Source: an uncultured bacterium
GTDB taxonomy: Bacteria; Verrucomicrobiota; Lentisphaeria; Victivallales; Victivallaceae
DNA length: 64,000 bases
Direction of reading: 5' to 3'
Assembly: GCA_900551245.1 (NCBI GenBank)
Contig: URVC01000003.1
Span: 62,001 to 126,000, forward strand
The notes beneath the pieces are model-generated. The model was not told where the DNA came from, made no database searches, and saw only the letters and a program-made list of their open reading frames with translations. The translations under genes and the position numbers were made by a program. Of the stretch, positions 1 through 8,468 are shown piece by piece. Within the stretch, counting starts at the first letter, position 1; every line of letters starts with the position of its first letter.

Positions 1-2
1 GG

Positions 3-407
3 TTTGAAACCAGCTGGGATTTTGCGAAAAAGATCATGCCGCTTCTGCTCTTCGGCGTGCTGATTGCCGGACTTCTGCTGGGCCGCGTCGGGCAGGAAGG
101 GCTGATTCCCTCCGGATATGTCGAAAAACTGGTCGGCGGCAACTCTCTGCTTGCCAACTTTTTTGCCGCATTTGCCGGAGCTTTCATGTATTTTGCGACC
201 CTGACGGAGGTCCCGATTCTGGAAGGTCTGATCGGAGCGGGCATGGGGAAAGGTCCCGCTCTGGCGCTGCTGCTGGCCGGACCGGCGCTCTCGTTGCCGA
301 ACATGCTGGTCATCAACAGCGTGATGGGGCCCCGGAAAACGGTCGCCTTCGTCTCTCTGGTCATTCTGTTTTCCACCCTTCTGGGATTTTTCTACGGAAA
401 CTGGTAA
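3..407 (+). CDS. ArsP/YraQ-type permease, C-terminal part (cut by window edge)
   Basis: The reading frame is open from the first bases of the window, so the true start lies upstream; an internal ATG at 36 is not the start. The 134 visible residues are almost wholly hydrophobic, with about three to four membrane segments, and end in a short FFYGNW tail. The sequence resembles the C-terminal half of the DUF318/ArsP_1 permease family, which exports trivalent organoarsenicals or other soft metals. A second permease of the same type follows 33 bases later, then a thioredoxin-like protein and an arsenate reductase, so a role in arsenic or metal efflux at the inner membrane is inferred. The substrate cannot be told from this fragment. 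Confidence 0.7.
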   Translation, partial: FETSWDFAKKIMPLLLFGVLIAGLLLGRVGQEGLIPSGYVEKLVGGNSLLANFFAAFAGAFMYFATLTEVPILEGLIGAGMGKGPALALLLAGPALSLPNMLVINSVMGPRKTVAFVSLVILFSTLLGFFYGNW

Positions 408-440
408 CATTGCAACAACATCCAAAAAGGACATGACACC

Positions 441-1343
441 ATGAACACATTGCTGGATACCCTCGACTACTTCGGCTTCATCTTTCTGGAACTGGTGGTG
501 CTCTTTCTCTCGATCAGCACCGCGATTTCCCTGATTCTGCAATACATCCCCCGGGAGAAATTCGGCCGGTATCTCTCCGGGCGCGCCGGATATTTCATGG
601 CCGCACTGCTCGGAAGCATCACCCCCTTCTGCGCCTGTTCGACCATTCCGCTGACGCTGGGACTGCTGAACGCCGGCGTCTCCATCGGCCCGGTTCTCAC
701 GTTCGTGCTGGTCTCCCCGCTGCTCAACCCGATCATCGTCGGCATGGTCTGGAGCCTTATGGGGTGGAAGGCGTGTCTGATCTATTTCTTCGCCTGCTTC
801 GGCTCGGCGATGGCGGGCGGGTGGCTGATGAAGATACTTCACGCCGAACGCTATGTGCGCAAATTCGCGGAACCGGAAACGAGCTGCTGTTCCGGGGAAT
901 CTTCCGGACCGGCTGTGCCCGCCGCATTCCGGGGCAAGCTGAAAAAAGCGTTTTTCGACGCTTACGGCGATCTTCAGCGCGTGCTGATTTATCTGATTGT
1001 CGGCACCGCGATCGGAGCGACCATCTACGGCTACATTCCGCAGGAGTGGATCGTCTCACTGGCCGGACCGGAGAACCGGTTCGCGATTCCGGTTGCCGCG
1101 CTGGTCGGGGTGCCGCTGTACATCCGGGCGGAAAGCGCGATTCCGATTGGACTGGCACTGGTGCAGAAAGGGATGAGCCTCGGCGCCGTGATCGCCCTGA
1201 TCATCGGCGGCGCGGGCATGGCGATTCCGGAGATGTCGATGCTGCTGAGCATCTTCAAAGCGCGAATCGTCGCGGCGATCGTCGCCTTGATTTTCTTCAC
1301 CGCGGTGATCGGCGGCTATCTGTTTGACCTTCTGCTGGTGTAA
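441..1343 (+). CDS. Permease of the ArsP/YraQ (DUF318) family
   Basis: This 300-residue polytopic inner-membrane protein has about eight hydrophobic segments. The first half carries the family signature PFCACST (around residues 61-67), in which the paired cysteines are thought to bind soft metals, followed by SPLLNP. A Cys pair (SCC, residues 148-150) lies in the central cytoplasmic loop. The second half repeats the permease fold with a charged Ala-Glu-Ser-Ala segment. An AAAAAGGA-like ribosome site precedes the ATG. Family members export arsenic compounds or Cu/Zn. The downstream thioredoxin and ArsC genes favour arsenic. The two adjacent permeases may form a heteromeric pair, which is inference. 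Confidence 0.75.
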   Translation: MNTLLDTLDYFGFIFLELVVLFLSISTAISLILQYIPREKFGRYLSGRAGYFMAALLGSITPFCACSTIPLTLGLLNAGVSIGPVLTFVLVSPLLNPIIVGMVWSLMGWKACLIYFFACFGSAMAGGWLMKILHAERYVRKFAEPETSCCSGESSGPAVPAAFRGKLKKAFFDAYGDLQRVLIYLIVGTAIGATIYGYIPQEWIVSLAGPENRFAIPVAALVGVPLYIRAESAIPIGLALVQKGMSLGAVIALIIGGAGMAIPEMSMLLSIFKARIVAAIVALIFFTAVIGGYLFDLLLV

Positions 1344-1372
1344 TCATACATAAGAAAAAGGAGCAAGAAAAA

Positions 1373-1912
1373 ATGACGAAAATTCAGATTCTCGGTTCGG
1401 GCTGTGACAAGTGCAGAAAACTCGCCGACAATGCGAAACAGGCGGCGGAACGGCTCAATCTTCCCTGCGAAATTGAAAAGATCGAGGAGATCAATCAGAT
1501 CACGGCATTCGGCGTCATGATGACGCCGGCACTGGTCGTGAATGGAAAGGTCGTCAGTTCCGGCAAGGTGCTCACGGCGGATGAAATTGCCGGTTTTCTC
1601 ACCGCTCCGGCGTGTGATTGCGGCGGGCAGTGCGCGTCCTCCGAAGCGCAGGCGACCGATTCCCCCTGCTGCTGTGGAACTCCGGCCGAAGCCGCCGCTC
1701 CCTGCTGCTGCGGAGACGGTGGCGCCGAAAAGGAACCGACCTTCTGCTGCTGCGGCGGCGGGGACAGAACAAAGAAGATTATGACCATTGTTCTGCTCAT
1801 TTTCATTGCCGCCAGTATCGTGTTCATGGCTGTTAAACGGCTTGCTGATCCCTTTGCCTCCAGCGCCTCCCCCGTCGAAACGGAACAGGCCGATTTCCCC
1901 GGAACCAAATAA
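1373..1912 (+). CDS. Thioredoxin-fold protein with Cys-triplet tail and C-terminal membrane anchor
   Basis: The first 78 residues form a small thioredoxin/glutaredoxin-like domain (Thioredoxin_3 type) with the redox motif CDKC at residues 11-14 and a Thr-Pro (cis-Pro type) at 51-52. A low-complexity tail follows with twelve cysteines (81, 83, 87, 99-101, 111-113, 125-127), nine of them in three CCCG blocks. One membrane helix runs from about 136 to 153, and a short acidic end follows. The gene starts 29 bases after the permease with an AAAAAGGAGCAAG ribosome site. It probably reduces the downstream ArsC or passes As(III) to the permeases. The Cys-rich tail suggests soft-metal binding, but this is inferred from composition alone. 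Confidence 0.75.
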   Translation: MTKIQILGSGCDKCRKLADNAKQAAERLNLPCEIEKIEEINQITAFGVMMTPALVVNGKVVSSGKVLTADEIAGFLTAPACDCGGQCASSEAQATDSPCCCGTPAEAAAPCCCGDGGAEKEPTFCCCGGGDRTKKIMTIVLLIFIAASIVFMAVKRLADPFASSASPVETEQADFPGTK

Positions 1913-1984
1913 AAAGGGCAAAGGACATTTTTGCATTTCCATCGTTTTCAGAAAAAATGCAGAAAAGCAGTACGGAATTGGGTT

Positions 1985-2407
1985 ATGGTGAAAATCTTGT
2001 TTCTCTGTACCGGCAACAGCTGCCGCAGCCAGATGGCGGAGGGCTGGGCGCGCGCGCTGAAAAGCGATGTGGTCGAAGCGTACTCCGCCGGAATCGAAAC
2101 GCACGGCCTGAACCCTTATGCCGTCAAGGTGATGGCCGAAGCCGGAGTGGATATTTCCGCACAGAAATCCAAACTGGTCCCGGATTTGCCGACCCAGGAG
2201 TTTGATTATGTGATCACCGTCTGCGGCAACGCCCGGGAAAGCTGCCCCGTCTTTCCCGGCAAAACCCGGGTCGTTCACGTCGGCTTCGACGATCCACCCC
2301 GCCTCGCCGAAGCGTGTCAAACCGAGGAAGAGAAACTTGCCTGCTACCGGCGGGTGCGGGATGAGATCCGGACATTCATCGAGAAACTGCCGGAGATCCT
2401 CCCCTGA
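1985..2407 (+). CDS. arsC: Arsenate reductase, thioredoxin-coupled low-molecular-weight phosphatase type
   Basis: The enzyme reduces arsenate to arsenite in the cytoplasm. The N-terminus holds the P-loop C-T-G-N-S-C-R-S, with catalytic Cys8 and Arg14. The partner cysteines Cys80 and Cys87 lie in CGNARESCP, the redox triad that distinguishes thioredoxin-linked ArsC (Cys10/82/89 in the classical enzyme) from plain tyrosine phosphatases. The 140-residue length fits the family. The open frame extends to 1931, but ATG 1985 puts the P-loop at the usual place next to the N-terminus, so it was chosen. It is the last gene of the arsenic cluster, 72 bases after the thioredoxin that may recycle it. Confidence 0.92.
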   Translation: MVKILFLCTGNSCRSQMAEGWARALKSDVVEAYSAGIETHGLNPYAVKVMAEAGVDISAQKSKLVPDLPTQEFDYVITVCGNARESCPVFPGKTRVVHVGFDDPPRLAEACQTEEEKLACYRRVRDEIRTFIEKLPEILP

Positions 2408-2426
2408 CGGAGCAGAGCGAAAGAGA

Positions 2427-2481
2427 AAGCATCTGCCGCACGCTGAATGAGGCTCCGCGCCATCTCGCACGACAGATGCTT
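2427..2481. terminator. Possible bidirectional terminator between convergent genes
   Basis: A perfect 9-bp inverted repeat, AAGCATCTG / CAGATGCTT, flanks a 37-base loop between the stop of arsC and the stop of the leftward glycosidase gene. There is no clear T-run, so termination is only a possibility. Confidence 0.3.
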
Positions 2482-2501
2482 CCGTTGCCGGTTCTCCGCA
2501 A

Positions 2502-5264
2502 TCAATACGGCGTAAGGCTGATATCACTCACTTCAAAGAAGACGCCCGGCTGTTCCCAGGCGAAGAAATTCAGCGAAGCCGCATTCCGCCCTTCCGGCAG
2601 AGTCAGGACCGCTTCAAACGTCTGCCACTCCGGCTTGAGCGAAGTGCGCTTCACAAGGTCGATCCGCTGAGCGCCGGCAAAACTGACCACTTGGAGCTGT
2701 GCCGTGCCGCGCGCCCGGAATGTGAGTCGGTATGAGGCGTTCGGCAGCAGATTCCCCACACTCACCGCTACCCCGGCAGCATCCTTTCTGCCGATTGCGC
2801 CGGCATCGACACGGTACCCGTTCGCCGTGGCGGCAAGGCGCTGATCCGCCCCCTGCCGGAACGGACGAAACGGACGCCCCTTCAACAGCTCCCGCGCCGG
2901 CTGCAGCACCGTCAGATCGCCGTACTCCGCCGGACTTTTCTCGCCGCCGATGCCGCTCGCCCACTCCCGGTAATACGCCCGGCCGCTCCCGTCGTTGTTG
3001 TTCGCCAGCAACGAGAAACGGAGCGTTCCATTCGACGGGACCGTGAGCGGATAGAGCTCCGAAACCGGCAGCCGCAGACGGTAAACGGTCCGCCCGTTCC
3101 GCCGCTCCCCGGCGACAGCCGCGGTCCGCATCGGTTCATTGGCCGGGGTATAACGCTCCGGCAGATCGCCGCCGAGCGGCGCGGCAAAGTTCTTCACCAC
3201 ACCGGCACGCCCCTCGCGGTCCAGCGTCAGAACAAACTCAATCCGGTCGCCGGCCAGCCCCTTCCCGCCGCCGTCAAACGCGAACTGAATGCTGTCGCCT
3301 TTCCACGGGGCCTCCCCCGGAACTGGATGGTGCACCGCATCCTCCAGTTCCGCGTAGAGTTCGAAGTTCTCCCGGTCCAGCGCGACGGAGAAGAACCCGG
3401 CGATCTCCCCCGCCCGGGCGGAGGAATCGCACACCACCTTTTCCGCGAGCGCCATCCGGGGCGCACGCCGCCCGGCGGCGGTCAGTTCCAGCTTGGCGTC
3501 GAAGAGCTTGCCCGGCAGGTAGTTCCCGTGCATCTCGTGCGAGAGAGGCAGTGCTTTCCCCTGCGGAATCAGCACCTCGGCACCGCGCCCCTTCGCCGCC
3601 GCAAGCAGTTTCCGGTCCGGATTGCGGGCGATGTAGTAGAACTCCGGAGCGAGCGTCATCTCCGCCGGGCGGGATACCGGGCGGCCGTCCGCTTCACAGA
3701 CGACAGACGCGGCGACGATGTTCGCCAGTTCCCGGTCGATCCGGACCGGTTTCTCCCCTTCGGTCCAGAAAATCAGCAGTTCACCGGCGTCGCTCGAAAG
3801 CAGAATGCCGCACTGATCCTTCCCGTCGCCGAAGCGGAATCCGTCGTGCACGGTCAGCTTCCCCCGCACCAGATCGGAAAGCACATGCCACGCCAGCGCC
3901 TGATAGCGCGGCGCCAGAAACGGCGTCTTGCGAAAGAGTCCGGAGACGTGGCTCGCACTGCCCGGATCGAACTTCTTCATCCACGGCAAACACTCCTTCT
4001 CGAAGTTCGGCGCATTGACGATGCAGAAGAAATCCACCTCCTGCGCCCCCTGGCGCACCTGATTGAGGAAATCGCAGAGCATGTTGCGCGTCTGCATCGG
4101 TTCACTCGGCCACGGGAAGGAGGCGCGCAGCAGCATCGCATGCCACTCGCTGCTGAGCCACGGCTTGCTCTTCCGGCCAAACTGTTTTTCCATCCGGCGG
4201 AACGGAGCCATCTGCACCCAGCTTCCATGCATCGGCAGAACATCGTAGTAGCGGTCGCCGCCGAGCTTCAGAAGTTCCCGGTAAAACGGGAGATACCGCA
4301 TGCCGATGCCGCCGAGGTGCACGACCGCGTCCGGATTTTCCGCCTTGACGGTCTCGTAACCGGCCTTCAGCAGGGCGACGAAGTTCTCGACGCTGTCGCT
4401 CCAGAAACAGGAGTAGCCGATGAGATGCGGTTCATTCCAGAGCTCGTACTTCTTCACACCGGGGTAGCGGCGCATCACGGCGCGGATGAAGTTCCTCCAA
4501 TCCTCCATCTGCTTCGGAATCACCGTCTTGTACTCCTGAATGCAGATGTTGATCCAGGTGGCGTCCGGCCGGGTGGAGGCCCAGCGGGGCGTCCCCATCA
4601 GATTGAGCGTGATGTCCTCTTCGGAGTAGCCGTACTCCCGGGCAAGCTTCATGAACTCATCGAGCGCCTTCCAGTTCCATACCCCCTTTTCCTTCTCCAG
4701 TTTCGCCCAGTCGATGTAGTGCACCCGGATTCCCCGGAATCCCACCAGCCGCGAAAGCGGCAGAAAGTCCCGGTAGCGGCCGAAGTGCGGCGACATGCCG
4801 AACACGGGCGAAATCTCCGCCACCGGCCGGGTGGGTGTGGCCACGCCGAACGGATGTTTCGTCACCGGAATTTGCGTATCACCGGCGAGAGAATATTTCT
4901 TTGTGCGACGATCCTGCTTGTAGACCCGGAACCGGTACTGTTCGGCAACGTCGCCGTTCACACTGCCGCTGCGGAAAAACTCCGCCTCGAAATACCCCGG
5001 CGACGGCGGAAGCCAGCGCCATCCCTTTTCGTTGAACTCCCGGCCGCCAACCTCTCCGGAGAAAACCGGTTTCCCGGTGACGTCGGTCACCTTCACCCGG
5101 ATGCGGTCACTCTCCGGAATCGGCCGGTCCCCTTTGAAGCAGACCGTCTCCCCGATGCGCCACCAGTTGGCGAACGCGGTGCCGCGAATTTTCAACGGTT
5201 CCGCACCGATCGCCGCCAGCATGGCCGCCGATGCCAGAATCCATGCCAATTGCCTGCAAAACAT
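2502..5264 (-). CDS. Secreted GH39-like glycoside hydrolase with C-terminal carbohydrate-binding modules
   Basis: The 920-residue product starts with a signal peptide (residues 1 to about 21, ending IGA). A beta-rich domain spans about 25-150. A clan-A TIM barrel follows, with acid/base Glu278 in WNEP and probable nucleophile Glu373 in SSEW. A CBM9-like domain (WKGDSIQFAFD) and a final beta-sandwich of the CBM4/9 kind complete the protein. The longer open frame to 5492 was rejected because ATG 5264 has an AAAGGA ribosome site 6 bases away and begins the signal peptide. Barrel spacing resembles GH39 beta-xylosidase-type enzymes, but the family is not certain. It lies 86 bases downstream of a pseudopilin gene. 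A paralogue with the same plan is at 20113-23139. Confidence 0.75.
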   Translation of the reverse strand: MFCRQLAWILASAAMLAAIGAEPLKIRGTAFANWWRIGETVCFKGDRPIPESDRIRVKVTDVTGKPVFSGEVGGREFNEKGWRWLPPSPGYFEAEFFRSGSVNGDVAEQYRFRVYKQDRRTKKYSLAGDTQIPVTKHPFGVATPTRPVAEISPVFGMSPHFGRYRDFLPLSRLVGFRGIRVHYIDWAKLEKEKGVWNWKALDEFMKLAREYGYSEEDITLNLMGTPRWASTRPDATWINICIQEYKTVIPKQMEDWRNFIRAVMRRYPGVKKYELWNEPHLIGYSCFWSDSVENFVALLKAGYETVKAENPDAVVHLGGIGMRYLPFYRELLKLGGDRYYDVLPMHGSWVQMAPFRRMEKQFGRKSKPWLSSEWHAMLLRASFPWPSEPMQTRNMLCDFLNQVRQGAQEVDFFCIVNAPNFEKECLPWMKKFDPGSASHVSGLFRKTPFLAPRYQALAWHVLSDLVRGKLTVHDGFRFGDGKDQCGILLSSDAGELLIFWTEGEKPVRIDRELANIVAASVVCEADGRPVSRPAEMTLAPEFYYIARNPDRKLLAAAKGRGAEVLIPQGKALPLSHEMHGNYLPGKLFDAKLELTAAGRRAPRMALAEKVVCDSSARAGEIAGFFSVALDRENFELYAELEDAVHHPVPGEAPWKGDSIQFAFDGGGKGLAGDRIEFVLTLDREGRAGVVKNFAAPLGGDLPERYTPANEPMRTAAVAGERRNGRTVYRLRLPVSELYPLTVPSNGTLRFSLLANNNDGSGRAYYREWASGIGGEKSPAEYGDLTVLQPARELLKGRPFRPFRQGADQRLAATANGYRVDAGAIGRKDAAGVAVSVGNLLPNASYRLTFRARGTAQLQVVSFAGAQRIDLVKRTSLKPEWQTFEAVLTLPEGRNAASLNFFAWEQPGVFFEVSDISLTPY

Positions 5265-5285
5265 ACAAAGTCCTTTCGTTGTCCG

Positions 5286-5293
5286 ATACCATA
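5286..5293 (-). promoter_or_regulatory. TTATGGTAT element upstream of glycosidase
   Basis: On the minus strand TTATGGTAT lies 22 bases before the start of the glycosidase at 5264. The same word occurs at 12625-12632 and 14846-14853, each time upstream of a leftward gene of the glycan island. It resembles an extended -10 box (TGG-TATC), so an internal promoter is possible. Confidence 0.35.
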
Positions 5294-5350
5294 ATTTCTC
5301 TCCCGCCAAAATGCAATTGTCTTTTGCGGAAGAGTGCCCGGATTGAACGT

Positions 5351-6121
5351 TCAATCGACGGTTTCGTCGTAGAATCCGGTCCAGAAAATTCCCCTGTAGC
5401 CGCCCAGATACATCTTCCCGGCCGGAGTAGTGGCGGCGTGGCCGTCGAGATAGGCGATATTCAACGCCATCCCGCCATGGCGGGTGATCCACGGATTTGT
5501 AACCGCGGAGATATCACAGCGGGCCGCATTCAGTCCCCGTATGGTCAACAGGCGCGCGATCTCCCCCCGGGCGGCATAGGGGTTTAGACCGCTGTCATCA
5601 ATCATCAGAAAGGTCCGGGAGGGATATTTGGTGAAACTGGTCTTCCGCCGTTCCTGATTCGCCGCACTCGGCATGGTTTGGATATTTTTTTTCATGTTGA
5701 CGCTCCAGTTCATGCTGTAGCCGCTGTAACGGTTGGGTTCCACTTTGAAGCTGGGGCAGACAAAGGAATTTGCACCGCCCGAATGCAGACGAGTTACGAT
5801 ATCCGATGAATTGGTCTTATCGCCGGGATGGGCATATCGCCACAGCAGCGGAATCCACGACGGCCCCCAGGTGAAAGATTCACCGGGATTGTTGCTGGCC
5901 AGCGGAATGTAGTCATCGTACTCCATCGAATACATGCCGCAGTACTGCCCGAGCTGTTTGATGTTGCTGAGACAACGGACCGTCGTTCCCCGTTCCCGCG
6001 CCTTGTTCAGCGCCGGAAGAAGCATCGCCGCCAGAATGGCGATGATCGCAATTACAACCAGGAGTTCGATGAGGGTAAAAACATTTCCGGATTTTCCTGA
6101 ATTTTTCCACATTCTGCCCAT
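5351..6121 (-). CDS. Pseudopilin-like protein (prepilin N-terminal motif, H-X9-DG C-terminus)
   Basis: This 256-residue protein has a short basic leader, then FTLIELLVVIAIIAILAAML, the type II secretion/type IV pilin methylation and membrane segment with its conserved Glu at position +5. A globular domain follows and ends with the HGG...DGH pattern (H-X9-DG) typical of Lentisphaerota and Planctomycetota pseudopilins. Residue -1 is Val, where prepilin peptidase normally needs Gly. Start 6121 was chosen for its GAGGAGGAA ribosome site. The C-terminal half is very similar to the protein at 11756-12538. It lies between a GH99-like gene and a secreted glycosidase, probably in one leftward transcription unit. 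Confidence 0.85.
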   Translation of the reverse strand: MGRMWKNSGKSGNVFTLIELLVVIAIIAILAAMLLPALNKARERGTTVRCLSNIKQLGQYCGMYSMEYDDYIPLASNNPGESFTWGPSWIPLLWRYAHPGDKTNSSDIVTRLHSGGANSFVCPSFKVEPNRYSGYSMNWSVNMKKNIQTMPSAANQERRKTSFTKYPSRTFLMIDDSGLNPYAARGEIARLLTIRGLNAARCDISAVTNPWITRHGGMALNIAYLDGHAATTPAGKMYLGGYRGIFWTGFYDETVD

Positions 6122-6180
6122 GCCTGTTCCTCCTCTCTTTTGTCTTCCACCGTATCTGACGAAAAATCTCTCGAAGAACC

Positions 6181-6208
6181 GGTCGCGCGGCCGGAATTCC
6201 GCGCGACC
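6181..6208 (-). other. Intercistronic GC-rich hairpin
   Basis: A perfect 9-bp inverted repeat, GGTCGCGCG / CGCGCGACC, with a 10-base loop lies between the GH99-like gene and the pseudopilin gene downstream of it. No T-run follows on either strand. It may stabilise mRNA ends or give partial termination. Confidence 0.4.
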
Positions 6209-6218
6209 ACCCCCTACC

Positions 6219-7358
6219 CTACCGGTCCGGGGAAGTGCCGAATACATTACGGACCGCTTCGAGGTAGCCGTAGCCGAACCGGGTGTCCGGCTCCAGATAG
6301 GCCCCTTCGGTCCATTCGTTCCAGCAGGCGATCTGAATCATTTCGCTTTTGGAGATTCCCTGATCGTAAAGCGCTTTCAACGACTGCAGCGCCTCCTGAA
6401 AGAGTTCCGGCGTGCCGTCCACCACGATCGGACTGAACGGGTAGCCGCGTGAGAGATCGTAGATGTCGGACTGCACCGTGCGCGGACTGGAGTCCCACCC
6501 CTGTGCCGCCAACGGCGGACAGGGCAGCGTGAAGGTGCGGCAGTACATCTCCTGAACCGGCATGGCCTCGCGCATCCAGCTCAAATAGTCCACTTTCAGC
6601 TGCTGCATCCGCCCGGCAAATCCCCAGCCGTAGTTGGAGATGGAGTTGAATCCCGCCCGCTTGAGCGCGGCTTCGTGCGCCATCAGAACTTCCGGAGTGC
6701 GTCCCGGCGCCGTGCAGTGCGCGTTGAGATTGAGTTCCCCCAGCCCCGCCTGTTCCACTTTGGCGCGGAATTCACGGAAGAGAGCGGCCGCCGCCTCTTC
6801 TCCGCCGAATCCGTCGATCATCTTGAGCGGCTGCCAGATGGAGAAATACAATCCGCCATCCACCCGCAGATAGTTGGGCTGGCGGAAGTAGTGTTCGATA
6901 TAGAAATCGCACCAGGAGCGGAAATTTTCCGGCGTGATGGTTTCGCCGTCCCAGTTCTTCTCCGCCGGCTTCCAGTAGCTGCCCGGATGCGCGTAGATCG
7001 GGTTGTGGTTGCACCACATCAGGGCAAACTGGAGATCACGGCAGTTCGGCGCCCCCAGAAATCCGTTATCCAGCGCGCGGGCCCGGTACGGACCGTCGTT
7101 GAAACAGTACCAGTCGAAGATGAACGCATCCACGCCGTACCGCTTCGCCGCGGCGATCTTCTGCCCCATGACCTCCGGCAGCGATTCATCCTGATACCCC
7201 CACAGCGGCACCCGCGGCTGCACATGCCCGGGGAAACGGGAGGTGGCATATTCGGCGACACGCCATTCGGTCCACCCTTTTCCGTGCAGTGCCTCAATGC
7301 GCGGGTCACTGTGCCAGTTCGGGAAGTAGTAGGCGGCGACAATCGGTCTTTTTTTCAT
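6219..7358 (-). CDS. GH99-like / WbsX-type glycoside hydrolase
   Basis: This 379-residue protein belongs to the glycosyltransferase-WbsX / GH99-like family. It opens with RPIVAAYYFPNWH, continues with GWTEW and WGYQDE near the N-terminus, and ends with the hallmark CWNEWTEGAYLEPD followed by GYLEAVRNVFG. GH99 enzymes cleave alpha-mannosidic linkages from within a chain. WbsX-type members are only predicted hydrolases, so the substrate is unknown. No signal peptide is visible, so it is probably cytoplasmic, in contrast to its secreted neighbours. A GAGTGGA ribosome site precedes the ATG. A close paralogue is at 13693-14811. It follows the AraC gene by 114 bases on the same strand. Confidence 0.8.
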   Translation of the reverse strand: MKKRPIVAAYYFPNWHSDPRIEALHGKGWTEWRVAEYATSRFPGHVQPRVPLWGYQDESLPEVMGQKIAAAKRYGVDAFIFDWYCFNDGPYRARALDNGFLGAPNCRDLQFALMWCNHNPIYAHPGSYWKPAEKNWDGETITPENFRSWCDFYIEHYFRQPNYLRVDGGLYFSIWQPLKMIDGFGGEEAAAALFREFRAKVEQAGLGELNLNAHCTAPGRTPEVLMAHEAALKRAGFNSISNYGWGFAGRMQQLKVDYLSWMREAMPVQEMYCRTFTLPCPPLAAQGWDSSPRTVQSDIYDLSRGYPFSPIVVDGTPELFQEALQSLKALYDQGISKSEMIQIACWNEWTEGAYLEPDTRFGYGYLEAVRNVFGTSPDR

Positions 7359-7396
7359 GATTCATCCACTCTTTTCGTGTTGCAGTTGCTGCGCTC

Positions 7397-7418
7397 TATC
7401 AGATATTATATTCTGATA
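7397..7418. promoter_or_regulatory. Palindromic operator-like site over a TATAAT box
   Basis: The inverted repeat TATCAGA-N8-TCTGATA lies between the AraC gene and the GH99-like gene. Its centre holds TATAAT on the minus strand with only a weak -35, so it may be a regulated promoter for the GH99-like gene and its downstream pseudopilin. Confidence 0.4.
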
Positions 7419-7472
7419 TCGAGAAAAAACATGGATGAAATTTCCATTCCTCCCCTAAAAATTTAAAAAAAA

Positions 7473-8339
7473 TCAACCACGTCCACTTTTTCGAAAAGCG
7501 AGCGGCGTCACCCCCATCTCCCGATGAAAATTCCGGAAAAAGCAGGAGAGATCGCGGAAACCGCATTTGTAGCAGACATCCGTAACGGAGAGATCCGTTT
7601 CCAGCAGCAGCCGCTTCGCCTCCGCCAACCGCAGGCGGTTCAATTCGGCCATGATGGTGGAACCGCTCCGGCTCCGGTACAGCCGGCAGAGATGGCTCCG
7701 GGTGACGCCGAATTTCGCCGCGGTCTCCGCCAGCGAAAACGGTTCGGTGCAATGCGCTTCGAGCAGCTGATTCAGGGAACTGAAAATATCCTCGGACTTG
7801 AATTTGAGCATTCCCTTCTGCGCGTTCCGGGAGAGCTGAATCAGGAGGTCGGCCAGCAGCAGTTCAAGGGTGACCTGATAGTTCTCCTCGCAGGCATTGT
7901 ACTCCTCCTGCATGCGGAGGATCAGTTTCTCCAGCTCCTTCACGCAGGGGAATACATAGAGCCCGCTCATCACCGGCTCATCCTCGTTGAAGATCGAGAA
8001 GAAGCCGGAGCGGGTCTTCAGTTTCACCAGAAATTCCCGGAGGAACTCCGGCAGAAAAAGGATGTTGCACAACTCCAGCGCGGCCCCCTCGATCCGGTAG
8101 GTCGTTTTAAACCGCGGATGCGCCAGAATCGCCGTTCCGCTCTGAATCGGATATCTCCGGCCGTCGACCAGATACTCCCCCTCCCCCCGGAAGAAGTAGA
8201 CGATCTTGTAGAACTCCCGCACATGGTACTGGTCCGGCGGGAAATCCCCCGGGCGATGACGGAAACAACCGATGGAAAAGGGGAACTTCCGCCGCAGATA
8301 GTCGGCACGCGGATATACAAGCGGCGCACTTTTCTCCAT
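7473..8339 (-). CDS. AraC-family transcriptional regulator
   Basis: This 288-residue cytoplasmic DNA-binding protein has an N-terminal cupin-like sensor domain (about 35-120, with FFRGEGEYLVDG) and a C-terminal AraC double helix-turn-helix (about 190-288). The helix-turn-helix region includes FSLAETAAKFGVTRSHLCRLY and the second-helix motif CGFRDLSCFFRNFHREMGVTP. It probably activates the neighbouring glycosidase genes in response to a sugar, which is inferred from context. Two paralogues, at 12747 and 14997, share the same architecture. A good sigma-70 promoter lies at 8412-8440. Confidence 0.9.
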   Translation of the reverse strand: MEKSAPLVYPRADYLRRKFPFSIGCFRHRPGDFPPDQYHVREFYKIVYFFRGEGEYLVDGRRYPIQSGTAILAHPRFKTTYRIEGAALELCNILFLPEFLREFLVKLKTRSGFFSIFNEDEPVMSGLYVFPCVKELEKLILRMQEEYNACEENYQVTLELLLADLLIQLSRNAQKGMLKFKSEDIFSSLNQLLEAHCTEPFSLAETAAKFGVTRSHLCRLYRSRSGSTIMAELNRLRLAEAKRLLLETDLSVTDVCYKCGFRDLSCFFRNFHREMGVTPLAFRKSGRG

Positions 8340-8411
8340 CCTTCCTCCCGAATTTCCGGCCGAACTCCGTTCCTTCCGGCCCGGGTGCCGGCCGGCTCAC
8401 TTCCTTCGGGA

Positions 8412-8440
8412 AGAATACATCCTCTCGATCGTTTCGTCAA
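8412..8440 (-). promoter_or_regulatory. Sigma-70 type promoter of the AraC gene
   Basis: On the minus strand, TTGACG and TATTCT are separated by exactly 17 bases, giving a start of transcription about 65 bases before the AraC start codon at 8339. Confidence 0.6.
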
Positions 8441-8468
8441 GTACCGGATTGCTTTTCCTTCCGTTTTT

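Noticed and set aside
3327..5294. 655-codon plus-strand frame opposite the GH39-like gene
   Set aside because: It has no domain or signal, is rich in Arg, Pro and His, and opposes a gene with signal peptide and catalytic motifs.
5265..5492. N-terminal extension of the GH39-like gene to ATG 5492
   Set aside because: The 76 extra residues are basic, overlap the pseudopilin gene end and lie before a clear signal peptide with its own ribosome site.
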